Positions 1-11,800 are shown, counted from the stretch's first letter. The stretch: 64,000 nt of DNA from Odobenus rosmarus divergens (GCF_000321225.1 NW_004450403.1:779495-843494), one strand, 5' to 3'. Numbers and translations: made by a program. The notes: a model not told the origin generated them from the letters alone.

Positions 1-155
1 GAGGGGAGGGGGGTGGGGGGATGGGTTAGCCTGGTGATGGGTATTAAAGAGGGTACGTTCTGCATGGAGCACTGGGTGTTATAAAAAAAATAATGAAAAA
101 AAAGGAAAAAGGGGAAAATACACACACACACATAAAAAAAAAGAATAAATGGGAC
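1..155 (+). mobile_element. LINE-1 3' end (carnivore L1), cut by window edge
   Basis: Shares the G-rich 3' UTR block and the text 'gttagcctggtgatgggt' followed by an 'actgggtgttat' ending with the copies at 20.3 kb (+) and 61.5 kb (-), so this is the 3' terminus of a retrotransposon in plus orientation. The A-rich tail begins directly after 'gggtgttat' at about 80 and runs to about 155 with a short CA run. The other two copies continue about 90 bases further, through 'caatgaatcatgg', before their tails. The 5' part lies outside the window. It has no coding capacity. Confidence 0.85.
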
Positions 156-2315
156 CAGAATTTTATTCCATTTGCATATATGTAGGTTTAGATTTACAGA
201 CATGTATTCCTTCGTCTTTGGACCTCTGGAATTAAAGCCAGGTTGTCTGTTAGAGAGGAACTGAAATCATACTGTAGACGGGAAAACCCGAAGTGATTTG
301 TCACCAGAGCAACATCTGAGAAGACAGTCCACAGAGTGGGAGGGCACGGGGAATTCAGGATGGGGTCTGGGATAGTGATCGTGGGCTCTGCAGTAGACCA
401 CTGACATTAACATTAACACATGTACCCACTTATGAGCTTTTCTCATGAGTTTCTTTGAAAACCTTGGGTTTATATAAACTATTTAGAATGTTATATGTCG
501 CTGACTATGGAGTCCTTCCAGACTTAGCAGTTTACAAAGGCAAGCACCGGGGTTGCCTGTGGATGAGAACATGTGTTGGAAGGGGTGCCGCTGAGTCCTG
601 ACTCAGTTTCCCTGCCCACTGCCTTTCAGGGGCTTGAAATGAAGCTCCAGGGCCTTCAAGTCTCCCCTCTTAAGACACAAATATTTGAGCAAAGGAAGGG
701 AAAAAGTAACAGGACCCCATAATGCATACATATCTCCTTATCCACTTTCTAGCAGATCCCTGCCATATTTCTGCCTGACCTTCTAAGCTGTGGGTCCCTC
801 AGTGCCAGACATGACCTTTTCCATGTGTCTGTTTCCGTGCTCAGGGTGTTGAACTGAACTACTTACAACTAGTGGTGTTACCGCCTACGTGTGATGGCAT
901 TCCACCTTCGCATGCCTGGGTGTGCCACCCCTGGTTTTCATGGAGAACAGTGAGAGCAGTGTGGGCCAGGGCCCATGTGCAGCCAGCGCAGACCTAAAGT
1001 CCCCGAGCACTGCCCCAAGGCAGCAGAGGGTCGGAAGAGACCTCGGCAGGGGGCCAGCCAGCGTTTCACTGACGTTGGCAACCTGGAGGCAGTTTTATCT
1101 TTCCTAGTGTCCTCAACTTTCTCAGATGTCCTATACCTCTCACAAGGTAACTTTGTTCACCATGATCCTTTTCAAACATAGATTTCCTTCTGCAAATCCT
1201 TCCTCCATGATGCTAAACACTGCATTCTTGAAAGTAACGAATGGCAGCTTGAAAATCTGCAATATGACCCTTCCTCTCTACAATTCCACATAGATGTTAA
1301 CTTTGCTGAATATCCATAAAATGCGATGCTGTGTGCTTTGCTTTTGAAGCCTGGGTGCTCTCATTATGATGTCTTTGCCTCAAAGGTGCTCTCCATGTGA
1401 TAGCTCGAAGTGCCTTGACTTCTGCAGCAGTCCAGTGACTCTTACCTGGCTCAGCGTGTTGTGGGCACTTACTGAGAAACCAGGGTAGGTGGTGGGCACC
1501 CACAGAGAAGCCTGACAGTGGCCTTGCCTGGGACTTGAGTGAGCAAAGGAGGTGGGGACTTGAATCCTTTCTGTGTAGATGTGAAAAGTCATTCCTTATT
1601 TTTTCTGCACCAACCTCGACACCTAAAACATTGTTTGGATGATAGAGGCTGTCACTGAGTGTGAAGCAAAAATAGTCTTCCTTTTTCTCCTTTCTGTAGT
1701 GACTTCTCGATCTTAGCCCACTGCTCCTGATCAGAGACATGACACGGGGCCTCCATGGGAGAAAGCAAAGACAGTCCATGGACTTGTGCAGATGATCTGT
1801 GTTGGTACGGGTGCTCAGAGCCATGGGGGTGAGTCACCTCCTTGGGATTGTGCACAGCAGCATGGAGGTGAGGGGCCGAGGTCCTCTGCTTTCCTCAGAA
1901 AAGGTGGGAAGTTTCGGTTGTGAGGTGCTGAACCCATGGGGCCAGAGGAGCTGCTGTGTGGACCAACGCTTGTTAACGCCGCCTCACTCTTTTTAGACTC
2001 TGGATGGCAAAGATCTGCAATAGACACCTAGCAGACAAACTGCCAACCCGGGCGAACATGGGTCATTCCCATTAAGGGTGAGTGATAAGAGAGCATTTGC
2101 CAGCGTCAGGGGCCCCGGGTGTGAACCCTAGCCTGAAATTCTGATTCATGGTAGTGTACTGTGTGTGTCCCCAGAGGAGAAAGAATAGGTAGGTCCTTCT
2201 GGATATGCCGTTTCATATATATTTTAATTAATCATGGCATCTTATTTGTAAGTCAATAGGGCACGTGCGCACACAGTGTAGTGTATCGAGACTTTGTATA
2301 AACTCGGCGATACAG
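156..2315. other. unassigned sequence, no gene or repeat recognised
   Basis: About 2.2 kb of mixed-composition single-copy-looking DNA. Open frames of 61-175 codons occur on both strands (the longest, 175 codons, at 1297-1824 minus) and overlap one another. None shows a domain, signal peptide or convincing splice context. I see nothing else here. Confidence 0.5.
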
Positions 2316-2319
2316 AGCC

Positions 2320-2510
2320 AGATATGAAGACTGGCTCTGTCCTCGCAAGCTTAGTGATCAAGTTGCTCAGTTATTTCGTGCAGCTTTTTGTCATCAATAA
2401 AAGGCTCTTAATAGCTCTGTCCCCTGTGTTCATAATGAGCATTAAATAAGATCCCAAACACACAGTAAGGACTTACAAATGGCCGCTATTGTTTTGGGAG
2501 AACGGTAAAT
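2320..2510 (+). mobile_element. MIR SINE remnant
   Basis: A diverged match to the mammalian-wide MIR: 'gatcaagttgctcag' resembles the core where MIR has a 'caagttactcaacctct' type sequence. The end 'cattaaataagatcc...cacagtaaggac' followed by 'gccgctattgtt' resembles the MIR tail. It is ancient and has no function that can be read from the sequence. Confidence 0.42.
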
Positions 2511-2895
2511 AGACCACTTCCTATGGTGAATATATGCAGTTTGGGTTCTTGTTTAGTTTTATTTTTTTCCCTGCTCATCTGCTCATCTTCTGGTTTCAGA
2601 ACCCACATCCCTTCCGTTAGGAAATACCCTTTCCCCACTCTCAGAAAATGTGACCAGGAGGGAACGACCCCATTTTCAGGCTCCAGTGTGTGTTAACTGA
2701 ATATTAGTCCAATGAGAGGATTGCATTCAGCAGCCATGGGAACGGGTTCAGGGAGACCTCCCACTAACTTTTGCTGAAAATATTGGGAAAGAACCATTCT
2801 CCTGGTGCTGATGCTCATTCATTTCAAAAAGAATGCAAGCCCAGAGTTGCTGATAGCCATGGATGCTATGCTTGGATCATGTGTGCAGGGAAAGA
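2511..2895. other. unassigned sequence
   Basis: Contains T-rich and ordinary mixed sequence with no recognisable gene or repeat. Its right edge may be part of the LTR-like element that follows. Confidence 0.4.
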
Positions 2896-3065
2896 ATCTA
2901 ACCATATCAGAATAATGCTGAACATAGTTGAGCACCTGGATCTATTGAGCTTTGACCTCAGACATCTCAGTTTCTTGATTTAATACATTTCCCCTTTTGT
3001 TTTAGCCAGATTGAGTTGTTTAATGTCACTTGCAACTAAGAGAGTCCTGACTGATATGCAATGCT
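2896..3065 (+). mobile_element. LTR-like repeat 3' end, family unassigned
   Basis: The closing text 'gtcacttgcaactaagag' then 'agtcctgactgatatgca' resembles the shared 3' terminus of old mammalian LTR elements, which end in 'cctgactaatac'. The preceding 'aatacatttccccttttg' fits the polyadenylation-proximal part. I cannot name the family with confidence. No internal retroviral genes accompany it, so a solo LTR is the simplest reading. Confidence 0.45.
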
Positions 3066-3299
3066 AACACACCCCAAATGCTGTTGGCCAGTAGTTCACG
3101 GTCAACTGATGGCACAGCTACAGAGTCTCAAAAATAGGAATGATCTAGGTTTTTTGTTTTTGTTTTTGTAAAATATGAAGGATTGCATTTAGCTCCCTAA
3201 ATACATGAATGTCCAACTGTGCATCTAATTGTGCAGAATAGCAGTACGGCGTGTAGTCTGCTTCCCCTTACAACTCACTTGATGACACACTACTTTCAG

Positions 3300-3485
3300 T
3301 AACTCCAAGAAAAAGAAATAAAAGGCATATAGATTGGAAAGGGGAAAAATCATGTTTGCAGATGGCATGATTATCTATGTAGAAAATCCCAATGAATGTA
3401 AAACCAGCATTACTCCTAGAGCTAATGAGTGACTTCCACGGGGTTTCAGGATACAAGATCAACACACAAAAATCAATCACATTTC
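3300..3485 (+). mobile_element. old LINE-1 ORF2 fragment, reverse transcriptase palm region
   Basis: The text 'tttgcagatggcatgatt' at 3355-3372 aligns with the LINE-1 palm motif that normally encodes F-A-D-D. It is followed by 'atctatgtagaaaatccc' and 'ggatacaagatcaacaca', both hallmarks of the ORF2 RT domain. The second aspartate codon is ggc here (3364-3366, glycine), so the catalytic pair is lost. The fragment is only about 185 bp with no complete frame. It is a dead remnant, bounded on the right by an MLT1-like fragment. Confidence 0.8.
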
Positions 3486-3494
3486 TGTGTCCTC

Positions 3495-3700
3495 ACAGAA
3501 CACATGGTCATTCTCTGTGCACACACCCTGCTGTCTCTGCTCTCCTAATCTCTTCCTCTAGAAGAACATCAGTCAGATGGGATCAGGGTCCACCCTAATG
3601 GCCTCATTTAACTTAATCAGCTCTGTAAAGGCCCCATCTCCCAATACTGTCACATTCTTAGATACTGGGAGTCAGGACTTAAGCATATGAATTTGAGTCT
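3495..3700 (-). mobile_element. MLT1-type MaLR LTR fragment
   Basis: Read on the minus strand this matches the 5' half of MLT1 LTRs: on the plus strand 'cacattcttagatactgg', 'gtcaggacttaagcatat' and 'ccctaatggcctcattta' are the reverse complement of the familiar 'cctaacccccagtacctcagaatgt...' block. It is truncated; no second LTR or internal region is present nearby. A better-preserved plus-strand MLT1 lies at 48.79-49.21 kb. Confidence 0.7.
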
Positions 3701-3989
3701 ACAGCATTAGTTGTTAGTGCAATGCAAATTACAACCACTGTGAGTTTGCAAAGAAAGTAGATCTCAGACGTTCTCACAAATGGTAACTGTGTGATGTAAT
3801 GGATATATTAATTAGTTTGATTGTGTAATTATTTTACAGTGAATATATATATCAAAACATCAGCCTATACACTTTAAATATCTATAACTTTTGTCAATCA
3901 TACCTCAATAAAGCCAGAAAAAACTCTACAGTGATCTATCATTACATATAAATACAGCTAATTACTAACAGCAATTACTGCATGGTGAA

Positions 3990-4680
3990 GATGCTAATAC
4001 ACTGATGATGGAAATGTAAAATGGCACATCCACTCTGGAAAACAGTTTGAAGGTTTTTTGTGGTTGCTTAGCTAAGTGTGCCACCACCATATGACCCAGT
4101 AATGGCACACTTGGGCATTTGTACCAGAGGGCTGAAAAGGTATGGCCACACAAAAACCTGTACACAAATATTTATACAGTTCTATTCAGAGCAGACAAGA
4201 ACAGGTGAACCGGTAGGCACCTGCCAAGCAGCCACACTCGGGAGTACTACTCAGCAATCAAGACATACGGGGTATTGATGCAGGGCACAATGCAAATGCC
4301 TCTCCCAGGAATTGCACTCAATGAATAAAGCCAATCCCAGAAGGATTGTTAGTATGACTCCATTGTTATAACATTTGAAAGGACAAAATTCTGGAAACAG
4401 AGAACAGATGACTGATTGCCAGGGCTAAAGGCGGGGCAGGGTGGGGGGGCAGAAGAAAGTGGGTGTGGCTATAAAGGGGCAACTGGAAGACCCTTTTGGT
4501 AATGGAAGTCTTCTCCAGCTTGACTGTGTCAATGGCAACATTCTGGTTGTGATACTGGGTGACAGTTTTCTGAGATGTTAACATGGAAAAGAGTTGGGGA
4601 AAAGGTAGAGGAGATCTCTCTCTCTTATTTCTTAAAGGCCCAACTGAATTTAAAAATACCTCAAAATTAAGAGTTTAATT
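3990..4680 (+). mobile_element. ancient LINE-1 (L1M) 3' end
   Basis: The order of landmarks is that of LINE-1 ORF2 end plus 3' UTR: 'ctctggaaaacagtttga' (3'-terminal ORF2), 'tatgacccagtaatggca', 'gtactactcagcaatcaa', 'cagatgactgattgccag' and 'cattctggttgtgatact'. Every frame is broken. There are large gaps relative to a full element, consistent with an old, decayed copy. Confidence 0.8.
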
Positions 4681-6085
4681 AAAATATTCTTGCAATAAGA
4701 AAGAACTACGAAAGAATATATTTCATTAAGAAAAAAAATTGGCCCCTAATGAAAGAGAGTATTTCCTTCTGTATTTTGAAATATTTCAGACAGTATTTTT
4801 AAAAAGAAAAGTGAGTATTTACCAATTATGAATTTGAAAATAAAAATTGTAGAATTTTGCTGCCGGAGGGATTTTGGAGGTTATTCAAACCCTTATTTCA
4901 CCAATCAGAAGAGCAATGACCATTTAGAGTAAATTCTTTCACCAAATTCCCACAGAGAACTGGCCGCCACGCCAGGACAATGTCTCCTAACTCTCCAACC
5001 CGAGCTATCTGGATCACTCCATACTGTTGGATCTGGTTGAAACTGAAAATTAACTATCATTAAATTTCATTGAGAAATATGTTTCTTTTCCACTAGCTCA
5101 TTACCTGGATAGTGATCTTGTCTGAATAAGCTTTGTATATGTTGTTGATTCGGGAAATTCAAAGGTAGAAAGTCCACAATCAGTTTTCAGGAGGCATGAT
5201 GGGGAGGCCCTGGGGAACAGAGAGGCCAAGGGCAGATGCCCCACAGGAGGGCCCCAAATAGCCAGGAGCCGTGTGGAACCCTTGAGAGAGGGTCCCAGGG
5301 ACTCTGAGAGGAGCACTGCTCTACAGTAGGGGTAAGCCCCTCTGAGCTTCAGTGTGCTCTGTCCTACCCTGAGGGACTTAGTCAAGATCCATGTTCTCAA
5401 CGTAGATTGTCCCGTGTTAGCTAACATATCTAAATTCTTCACCACAGACCCCAGGAAGAAGAGGGAGAAGAAAAGGGGAACAGGAGAAGGTAGTCCCATG
5501 GCTACTATTTGAAGGAAGCAGTAGGGCCAGCAAAGGAAAAGAGAAAATAAATGTTGCCTGTCTTTGAATTGACGGTGAGGAATGAGGACCTCATTGTATA
5601 GGCTTTGGCTAAATGCCAACTTTTAAAGTCCTGTAATTTTATTCATCTTCCTAATAAAAGGTTTATACAGACCTAAATCTGCCTGATCTAGGGCAACTGT
5701 GACCCTCTTGACCTCCACAAAGGAAGGAATGCCCACATTCCACTGAGGGGAAGGTACTAGGATTTCTGTCCAGAAGCTCCGAACTCGAGGAAGACCAGCC
5801 TCAGCTCTCTGTCCTAGCATCCGGAGGGGTCACGGTTCACAGCTAACTGCGGCCTATCTCCCCCTCTTGTGGGTACTTTACTTTTGCTCATTTTGCCTTA
5901 TCAGGACCTTGACATCAAATCAATGGAGAGCAGTCTGTTACTCAGAGGAACGCACACACAATTAAAGAAGTATTTCTTTCTAAAACCTTTTGTTTACTAA
6001 ATGTGCTGTGAGAAATAATGAACCGGTAAATTGAGAATATAATAATAAGAGATTGAAGAACTGATTAATATTCATCCATTGATCC
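4681..6085. other. unassigned sequence
   Basis: About 1.4 kb, AT-rich on the left and mixed on the right. A 172-codon minus frame (5101-5619) has no recognisable domain. The part near 4850-4930 and other short parts resemble very old mammalian repeats too weakly to assign. Confidence 0.4.
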
Positions 6086-6089
6086 TTTC

Positions 6090-6250
6090 ATTAGAATCAG
6101 CTCATGAGTCCCTATTAAGCGCAAGGTCGAGTGAAAACAATTCTTTAAAAATAGGAACACTAAGACCTAAGGAGGTTGAAAACCTTTTTGATTATACAGA
6201 GAAAGTGAGGGGTGAACTCTTGTCTGCCTCCTTCCACTCTACCTCAAGGG
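6090..6250 (-). mobile_element. MIR SINE remnant
   Basis: On the plus strand 'aacactaagacctaagga' then 'attatacagagaaagtgag' and 'cttgtctgcctcc' reads as the reverse complement of the MIR core and 5' half ('gaaactgaggc...aggtcacac...ggtctgcctg'). It is strongly diverged. Confidence 0.45.
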
Positions 6251-7135
6251 TAACATGCACTGAATAAGGGTCCCGTGTACGGGCACCATCAGATCAACTT
6301 ACTTCTCTCCAGTTTCAACTCTGCTATCCGAGTAATACAAACAAAATTCCACAACTCTTATTTTCTCTGAACAGGACGTAAGGGGATAGGTTACAGAGAT
6401 GTCAAATTATTAAAAAAAAAAAAAAAACTGCCTTCGCTCTGCACTTTTACTTGCTGTGTATGCATTGCAAAATGGTATTTTGTGTACATAATTATCTGTT
6501 TCATGAGTGTCTTCATGAACATTAGTATTCTTTTAAAACAGAGCCTCCTGTTCATCTCATTATCTTTGAATTAAGTCTTCCCTTCCTTTTTTTTCCAGTA
6601 TTTTTCCTACAGTAAATAAAAAAAACCTCAACCATTAATATACTCCTCTTATAAGACAAAAATGATAAATCTTTAAGTGGTTCATTAAATAGATATCAAA
6701 AGCTCCTTTTAGCTGTTTCTTCTCCTTTTGGAATTCATGGTATACAAAACGCTTTTAAATGATGAGTTTTATTGATTATGCAATATTCACACTTGAGGGA
6801 AGTGATTGTTTTGGCCACACAGACTGTGGCTCATTCAAAGATCATAGTTTAATGACCAGCAAATGGGGTGTAGCCTGTTTTGGGGAAAGTTCTGTGTCAA
6901 GAACTCTAGAGGAAATGAAAAATTTGAGTATACTATTGTCAGCCAAAGATTTTGACTTCGAATTACCACGTTCCATAAGAGCCAGTTGATGGGTACATGT
7001 CGTCAGACCTTTAAGTGATTTTATGGATTAAAACAAAATAGTCCGGTAAGGATGATGCCAAGAAAGCCCTCAATAAACATGTGCTTGGGCAGCTCCTCGA
7101 GCTTTGGACAACCATTGTCAGAGTGTCCCGTCTCA
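6251..7135. other. unassigned AT-rich sequence
   Basis: Contains a poly(A) run at about 6412-6427 with no recognisable SINE beside it and a 76-codon plus frame at 6759-6989 without known features. Otherwise nothing is recognised. Confidence 0.4.
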
Positions 7136-7139
7136 CTTA

Positions 7140-7530
7140 CACATCATGGCGTTGCTGCTGACACACCCTCTCCTCTTCTCGCCTAGGCTTACACTGCTCC
7201 TCATGTGTTTTTGGAACTTTCTTACCATCATGGTGCCATACGGGCTACCCCCACTGTTTGAAATGCTCTCCCTCCTCAACTCCTAAGTATTTCCTACTCA
7301 TCTTTCACCACAAGCTTCGACACTTTCCCGTCTTCTCCCAGACTCATTACAGCTCTTCTGTCCTGTCACTCGATGCACACAGACGCCCAGTTACGGTGGT
7401 TTTGTGTGTTTCCACCTGATCTGGGAATTCTTCAGGCACACAGGCTAGTACTTTTATTATTTCCAGTGTCTGCATGCATCTAGTGGAAGGTCCGTTTCCA
7501 TAGGTGGAATTTAATTTGTTGAATCGCAGA
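7140..7530 (+). mobile_element. L2 LINE 3' portion
   Basis: Order and wording resemble the L2 ORF2 end and 3' UTR: 'tttgaaatgctctccctc', 'ctactcatctttcaccac', a 'cttctcccagactc' block, 'tctgggaattcttcaggc', and a terminal 'tggaatttaatttgttga'. The 60-codon frame at 7104-7286 is not an intact L2 protein. The element is very old and truncated. Confidence 0.6.
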
Positions 7531-8710
7531 ATAACAATACGACCTAGTCGGTACTAACCCACTGGGACCACTCATTCTCAACCCCTTGCTCATTTCAGTT
7601 GGCCTCATTTAGACCTTTCTCTGCCACCTAAGCTGACATGTCCCCAGGTAGGAGAAAATGGGAGCCTCGAGCTATGTGCACTTGGCCAAAATGCTGAGGA
7701 CCCAAGGGAAGCCGTGGAAGGACAGGACTTATCTGGTTAAACCACATGAAAACCATGAATATCAATTGGCAGCCTGAGTCCTTGAGCTGGTTTCTTATCA
7801 AACACAGAATGACCAGCTGTGTGAGCGAAGGAGCCCTTGAGTCAGCTTATCTTCTAAGTCGGTGGGTCCCCGTGAACACCATCAGTTCACACCTTAAAAA
7901 ATGATCTAGCAGGAAAGAAAATACTCCACAAAAAAATGTTCCTTGTGGATTTTAGTAAGAGTGACATATAGTCTGTGAGGGAGAATTAGGCAGATAACAG
8001 AGAAGCGGTTTGTGTCCTGTGATTAATGTGATTTTTGTTGGTGGTGCTTTTCTTATTAACACACTGATCAGGAGGGATTTGTGTCCAGAGAATGATAAAT
8101 GCCAAGGTCACATGTTTTCTGCATTTCTATCATACTCTCTTATACATTCTTTTCATAAATACACTAGAGGTTATGTTTGAAAGAGACCTTTAGATGTCAT
8201 CATTTCTATATCTCTACACTATTCCCAACGGGTGCTTTTAAATGTTTTGCTCCTATTCCAGAAGCTTTGGAAAAATGTTAGAATGTCATGGAGTTAGAAG
8301 AAGTCAGAGAGTTCATCTAACCTGAGCTTCTCTCCTGTATATTTTCCTAGAAAAGATGGTGCAAGTTAATGAAAATTGATTAGCATATGAAATTCTTTCT
8401 TTTGAAAACGGAGCAAAAAACTGCACACATGTAAATGCACATGCATATTTTCTCTAAAGCAGAGTCCTCAATGTGTAATTCACATTATAGGCTGACTGCA
8501 TGCTATGCACTTAGATACCATCTAAAAAGCTGTTTTTTTAAAAAGGAAAATGAACCATTGAATATGGCAAATGATTTTCTCCACTGACTTAGTTTTTAAT
8601 TTGTTAGTTAAAGCAATCTCTAAGAACACTTCTATTAGGCATATTTTTGATGATCACCTTGAAGTTAGAAAGGAAGGAATGGAAACTAAATGTTGTTGAA
8701 CATCTATGAA
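7531..8710. other. unassigned sequence
   Basis: About 1.2 kb of AT-rich unique-looking DNA without frames of note. Short stretches near 8165-8190 and 8285-8320 hint at a very old repeat, too decayed to name. Confidence 0.4.
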
Positions 8711-8714
8711 TTAG

Positions 8715-8885
8715 AGTATGTGGAGGTGCTTTGTACATACACTACCCCATCGTGCATAAAGGATTTATGTAAATACAAAGGAGTGTGGGTTTCTTTCTAT
8801 AACATTTATCTGCAGTCTATGTATCTCACAGTCCACAGTAAGTGGTCAAACTGAGGTTTTCTAACCACAATTTGCCTGCTACAGA
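8715..8885 (-). mobile_element. possible MIR SINE remnant
   Basis: 'ggtgctttgtacatacac' at the left and 'agtaagtggtcaaactgagg' at the right match, in order, the reverse-complemented MIR ends, with unrelated sequence between. The match is weak. Confidence 0.33.
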
Positions 8886-10430
8886 AATTAATGGCAGCTT
8901 TTAAATATTTTATTTTAAATAGTTTATTTTAACTGTACTGACTGTCTACACTTCAACTTCCTGCCACTATTTCAGAAGGAAATGAGGTGGAAAAGGCTTT
9001 CCTCCTGTATAAGCTGCTTTGTTTAGACTAGAGGTCTTTCCATAAAAATCTGTACCAATGAATTGTGTATTCTTTTCCTGATAATCCGAACTGATTATAT
9101 GAGAGAACACTTTGTATGTGAAATATCCAGTGTTTGGTGCACCTGGGGCTCAGAAACAGGAGTGACAGAAATCTCACACATGGAATAGGAATGCGATGAA
9201 AACAAACAAAATCTAACCAGGCAGCACGTCAATGTTGTGCTCCTCCCGGACTTACCTTCTTGGGCTCTATGAATTGGTAAAGTTCACTGCTATATGGGGC
9301 ACAGAGCTGTGTCGCCGTAATGTTTTCCCATGCAGTAAACATGTCCCATACGCTTCCATGTGTAAATTGCTTTGTTAAATGCTAGGGATGCAAATTCAGT
9401 CAAGGAAATCATAATTATTGCATCTTGAGAATTTATGGGACGGTAGAAGAAGAGGGAAGAGCTGCTCTCGTGGAGGTGAGTACACCTGCAGGATGGTGGA
9501 GCTGGGAAGACCTCGCTGAGCAGACAGCGCCGGAGCTGAGCCCTAGGGAGGCTGGGGCCCTCCCCCCCCAGCACAGACACCCCTCCATCCTGCTTTAATT
9601 CAGGAGGATGCTCTGAAAGCCATCTCATGAAAATCAGGCTTGGGTTTTGTGGAGCAGGACTTTCCAGGGCACGTCTGGCCTCCCTGGGCTGCCCGCTGTC
9701 TTTGTTTCTTCCTTCCTGCCAGATGGTGCCTCCCACGTACCTGCTGTGTCGCCCGATCTGCACATCTGCAGAATCACAGAAGCACCACTTCTCACGGGGC
9801 CAGATGTGAGCCACGCCTGGGCTCTGAATCACCTCTCTGCTGCATTTCTCTGGACACCAAACTTCATGTCACCTCAGTTTCTGCGATTCGACAGTTTAGG
9901 CTGACATCACTGCTGTTCTCGGATTCAAAAACTGGAGTACTTCTCAAAAGTAAGCTATCCTCACCCTAAAGGGAGAGAGAGAGAGATAACTTTGCATATT
10001 AGTATAACATGCATCCTTGTATAGTAAAGGGCTATTCAGAGAAGTCCATGCTCTTGACCCTGGGGGTTCTGGAGGAAGATACTTCCTGCAAGTAAATGGT
10101 GTGGGTGCACAGAGATATTGTAATTGGCTGAAGCCAGGAAGTTGCAAATGGGGAAGACCTCTTTACAGATAAAGAGATATGCTCCTGATGGAACTCTGGC
10201 CAGAAGTCAGTGGGTCATCCCCCAAATGAGACATCTTGGGGAAAATAAACAGTCTTTGCATTAAGCAGAAGGTGTGAAAACTTAAAAGGGCAAAGTCTGT
10301 GACTCTGAGTGGACTGTGGAGTCTCAGAGGGGTCTGCGGGGAGCAGAGAACCCCTGTGCTGCCATTGCTGTGGGGTCTCAACCTGCAAGCAGACAAGTTA
10401 GCACATGGGGGTCATCGAATTGACATTTCG
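8886..10430. other. unassigned sequence
   Basis: About 1.5 kb. A 180-codon minus frame (9290-9832) overlaps 60-109-codon plus frames. None has a recognisable domain, and the region is more GC-rich there, which makes long frames likelier by chance. A short (GA)n tract sits at about 9970-9986. Confidence 0.45.
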
Positions 10431-10434
10431 TTAC

Positions 10435-10525
10435 AGAACTCATTTATTTACATCCTAGCTGTATTCCTAGGAAACGGGTATTATTAGTGCATTTTCAAAG
10501 ATGTAAAAAAAGACACTAAGGGAAA
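10435..10525 (-). mobile_element. MIR SINE remnant
   Basis: 'actcatttatttacatcc' then 'acgggtattattagtgca' and 'ttttcaaagatgtaaaaa' is the reverse complement of the MIR 3' half (consensus pattern 'ctcatttaatcctcac...tattattatccccattttacagatgagg'). Confidence 0.45.
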
Positions 10526-10650
10526 AATATATCTCATATATATACAAATATGTATACACAATATATATTGTGTATATGGGTATATAAAAGTACATATATA
10601 CACGCGTGTATGTGAAATGTGTGTACACACACACACACACACACACAGAG
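10526..10650. repeat. AT/CA microsatellite with a perfect palindrome
   Basis: A run of TA/TG/CA dinucleotides ends in an uninterrupted (CA)n at about 10624-10648. Inside it, 10553-10576 is a perfect 24-bp palindrome whose left half is 'tatacacaatat'. The overlapping 64-71-codon minus frames rich in His, Thr, Tyr and Cys are by-products of the repeat. Confidence 0.9.
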
Positions 10651-11800
10651 CTTCACATGGGCTGCATGGCTGATACGCTGAGGGGCTGAGGGGCAACATT
10701 TAACTGAAGGTCTGTCCAGGCCTCTCATGATAACACAAATTACACCAAGGGCCCAGCGGCCCTGAAATATTTGGCACAGAAATGATGGTATATTTTGGCA
10801 GTCTCTTCTTCTATCTACTTAGAGACACTGTTCCTGACAATCAGGGCCTTAAAATAACATTTTAACTTCCCCTAATCTTAGGAAATATTTGCTAGCAGGA
10901 TTTATTTTGAGACGTGCAATACCCTTTAAAATTATAGATGATTTACACCATTTTGTCATCTTCCTGGGAATAGCACGGCTCCCAGGAAAGTGGATTTGTG
11001 CTGTGCTTTCAATACTGGTTCCTCAGACCCCCTCCGGCTTCTATGCTCAGAGTGTCAGCTCCCTTTATATCTTTTCCATCTTTGGGAGTCTGAGATGCCC
11101 CCCAGCCTCCTGCCGCCCCCGTTCTGAGCCACCATCCATTGCGTTTCTATGTGGTGTTTGGCAGCAATTGGCTTTTCCCTTTATTTTGTCAAGATTCTGC
11201 AATGCCATCCCATCTCTTGGATTTTCTTTCATTGTCATCCCTTCATTGATGGATACCAATAAAAGCCAAACATACCAGCTAAATGCATCACACTGCCTGA
11301 AAGATATTGTGTTTCTGGAAAGAACCAGCTGTGTGCTAGGTGGAAATTTTGCCCATTGCGATTTTTTGAAAGTCCTTCTCTAGTAACCAAAAGCCAAGAT
11401 CCTCTAGTTCTCAGTCCCTACCTCTCTTAATGATAGGCCTTTATTCCAATACCAAATTCCTTTAGAAATTCAAAAACACCTTAACTCACAATTCCATTAA
11501 AGGAGTTCTTAATTACCCATCCAAATATCTCCTTTTCCAACCTGCTAGTGGCTTTACCACCTGTGCTGTCACTCAAACGAAAAACCTCGCTCTTCCTGAT
11601 TCTTCCCTAACTGGCCTTCCTTATCCCATTTGTCAATAATTCCATGGAATCATTTATGATGATGATCCTACCACTCAACATCACCTCCACACTGTTTCAG
11701 GTCTTCATTCCTTTTACCTAATCTGACCAACAGCCAGTCAACTAAATTCCAAGCTCCCAATCTGTTTGCCCAGGAAATGTTGTTAAAACTATAAAATTGA
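10651..11800. other. unassigned sequence; possible LINE traces at right
   Basis: A 164-codon plus frame (10889-11383) has hydrophobic patches but no domain I recognise. From about 11540 to 11790 the pyrimidine-rich text ('acctcgctcttcctgatt', 'ccacactgtttcaggtct') is reminiscent of old LINE coding sequence, but I cannot assign it safely. Confidence 0.4.

Noticed and set aside
1297..1824. 175-codon minus-strand frame
   Set aside because: No domain and overlapping frames of similar length; fits chance expectation for 64 kb.
2896..3065. Complete endogenous retrovirus
   Set aside because: Only LTR-like 3' text is present; no internal genes, primer-binding site or second LTR in the neighbourhood.
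5101..5619. 172-codon minus-strand frame
   Set aside because: Not recognisable; composition typical of intergenic DNA.
6412..6427. Poly(A) tail of a processed pseudogene
   Set aside because: No gene-like sequence or target-site duplication could be found upstream; same for the A-run at 21710-21728.
9290..9832. 180-codon minus-strand frame
   Set aside because: No domain, opposed by other frames, in locally GC-richer DNA. I could not identify any splice or promoter context.
10889..11383. 164-codon plus-strand frame with hydrophobic segments
   Set aside because: Hydrophobic patches come from T-rich sequence; no membrane-protein family recognised.
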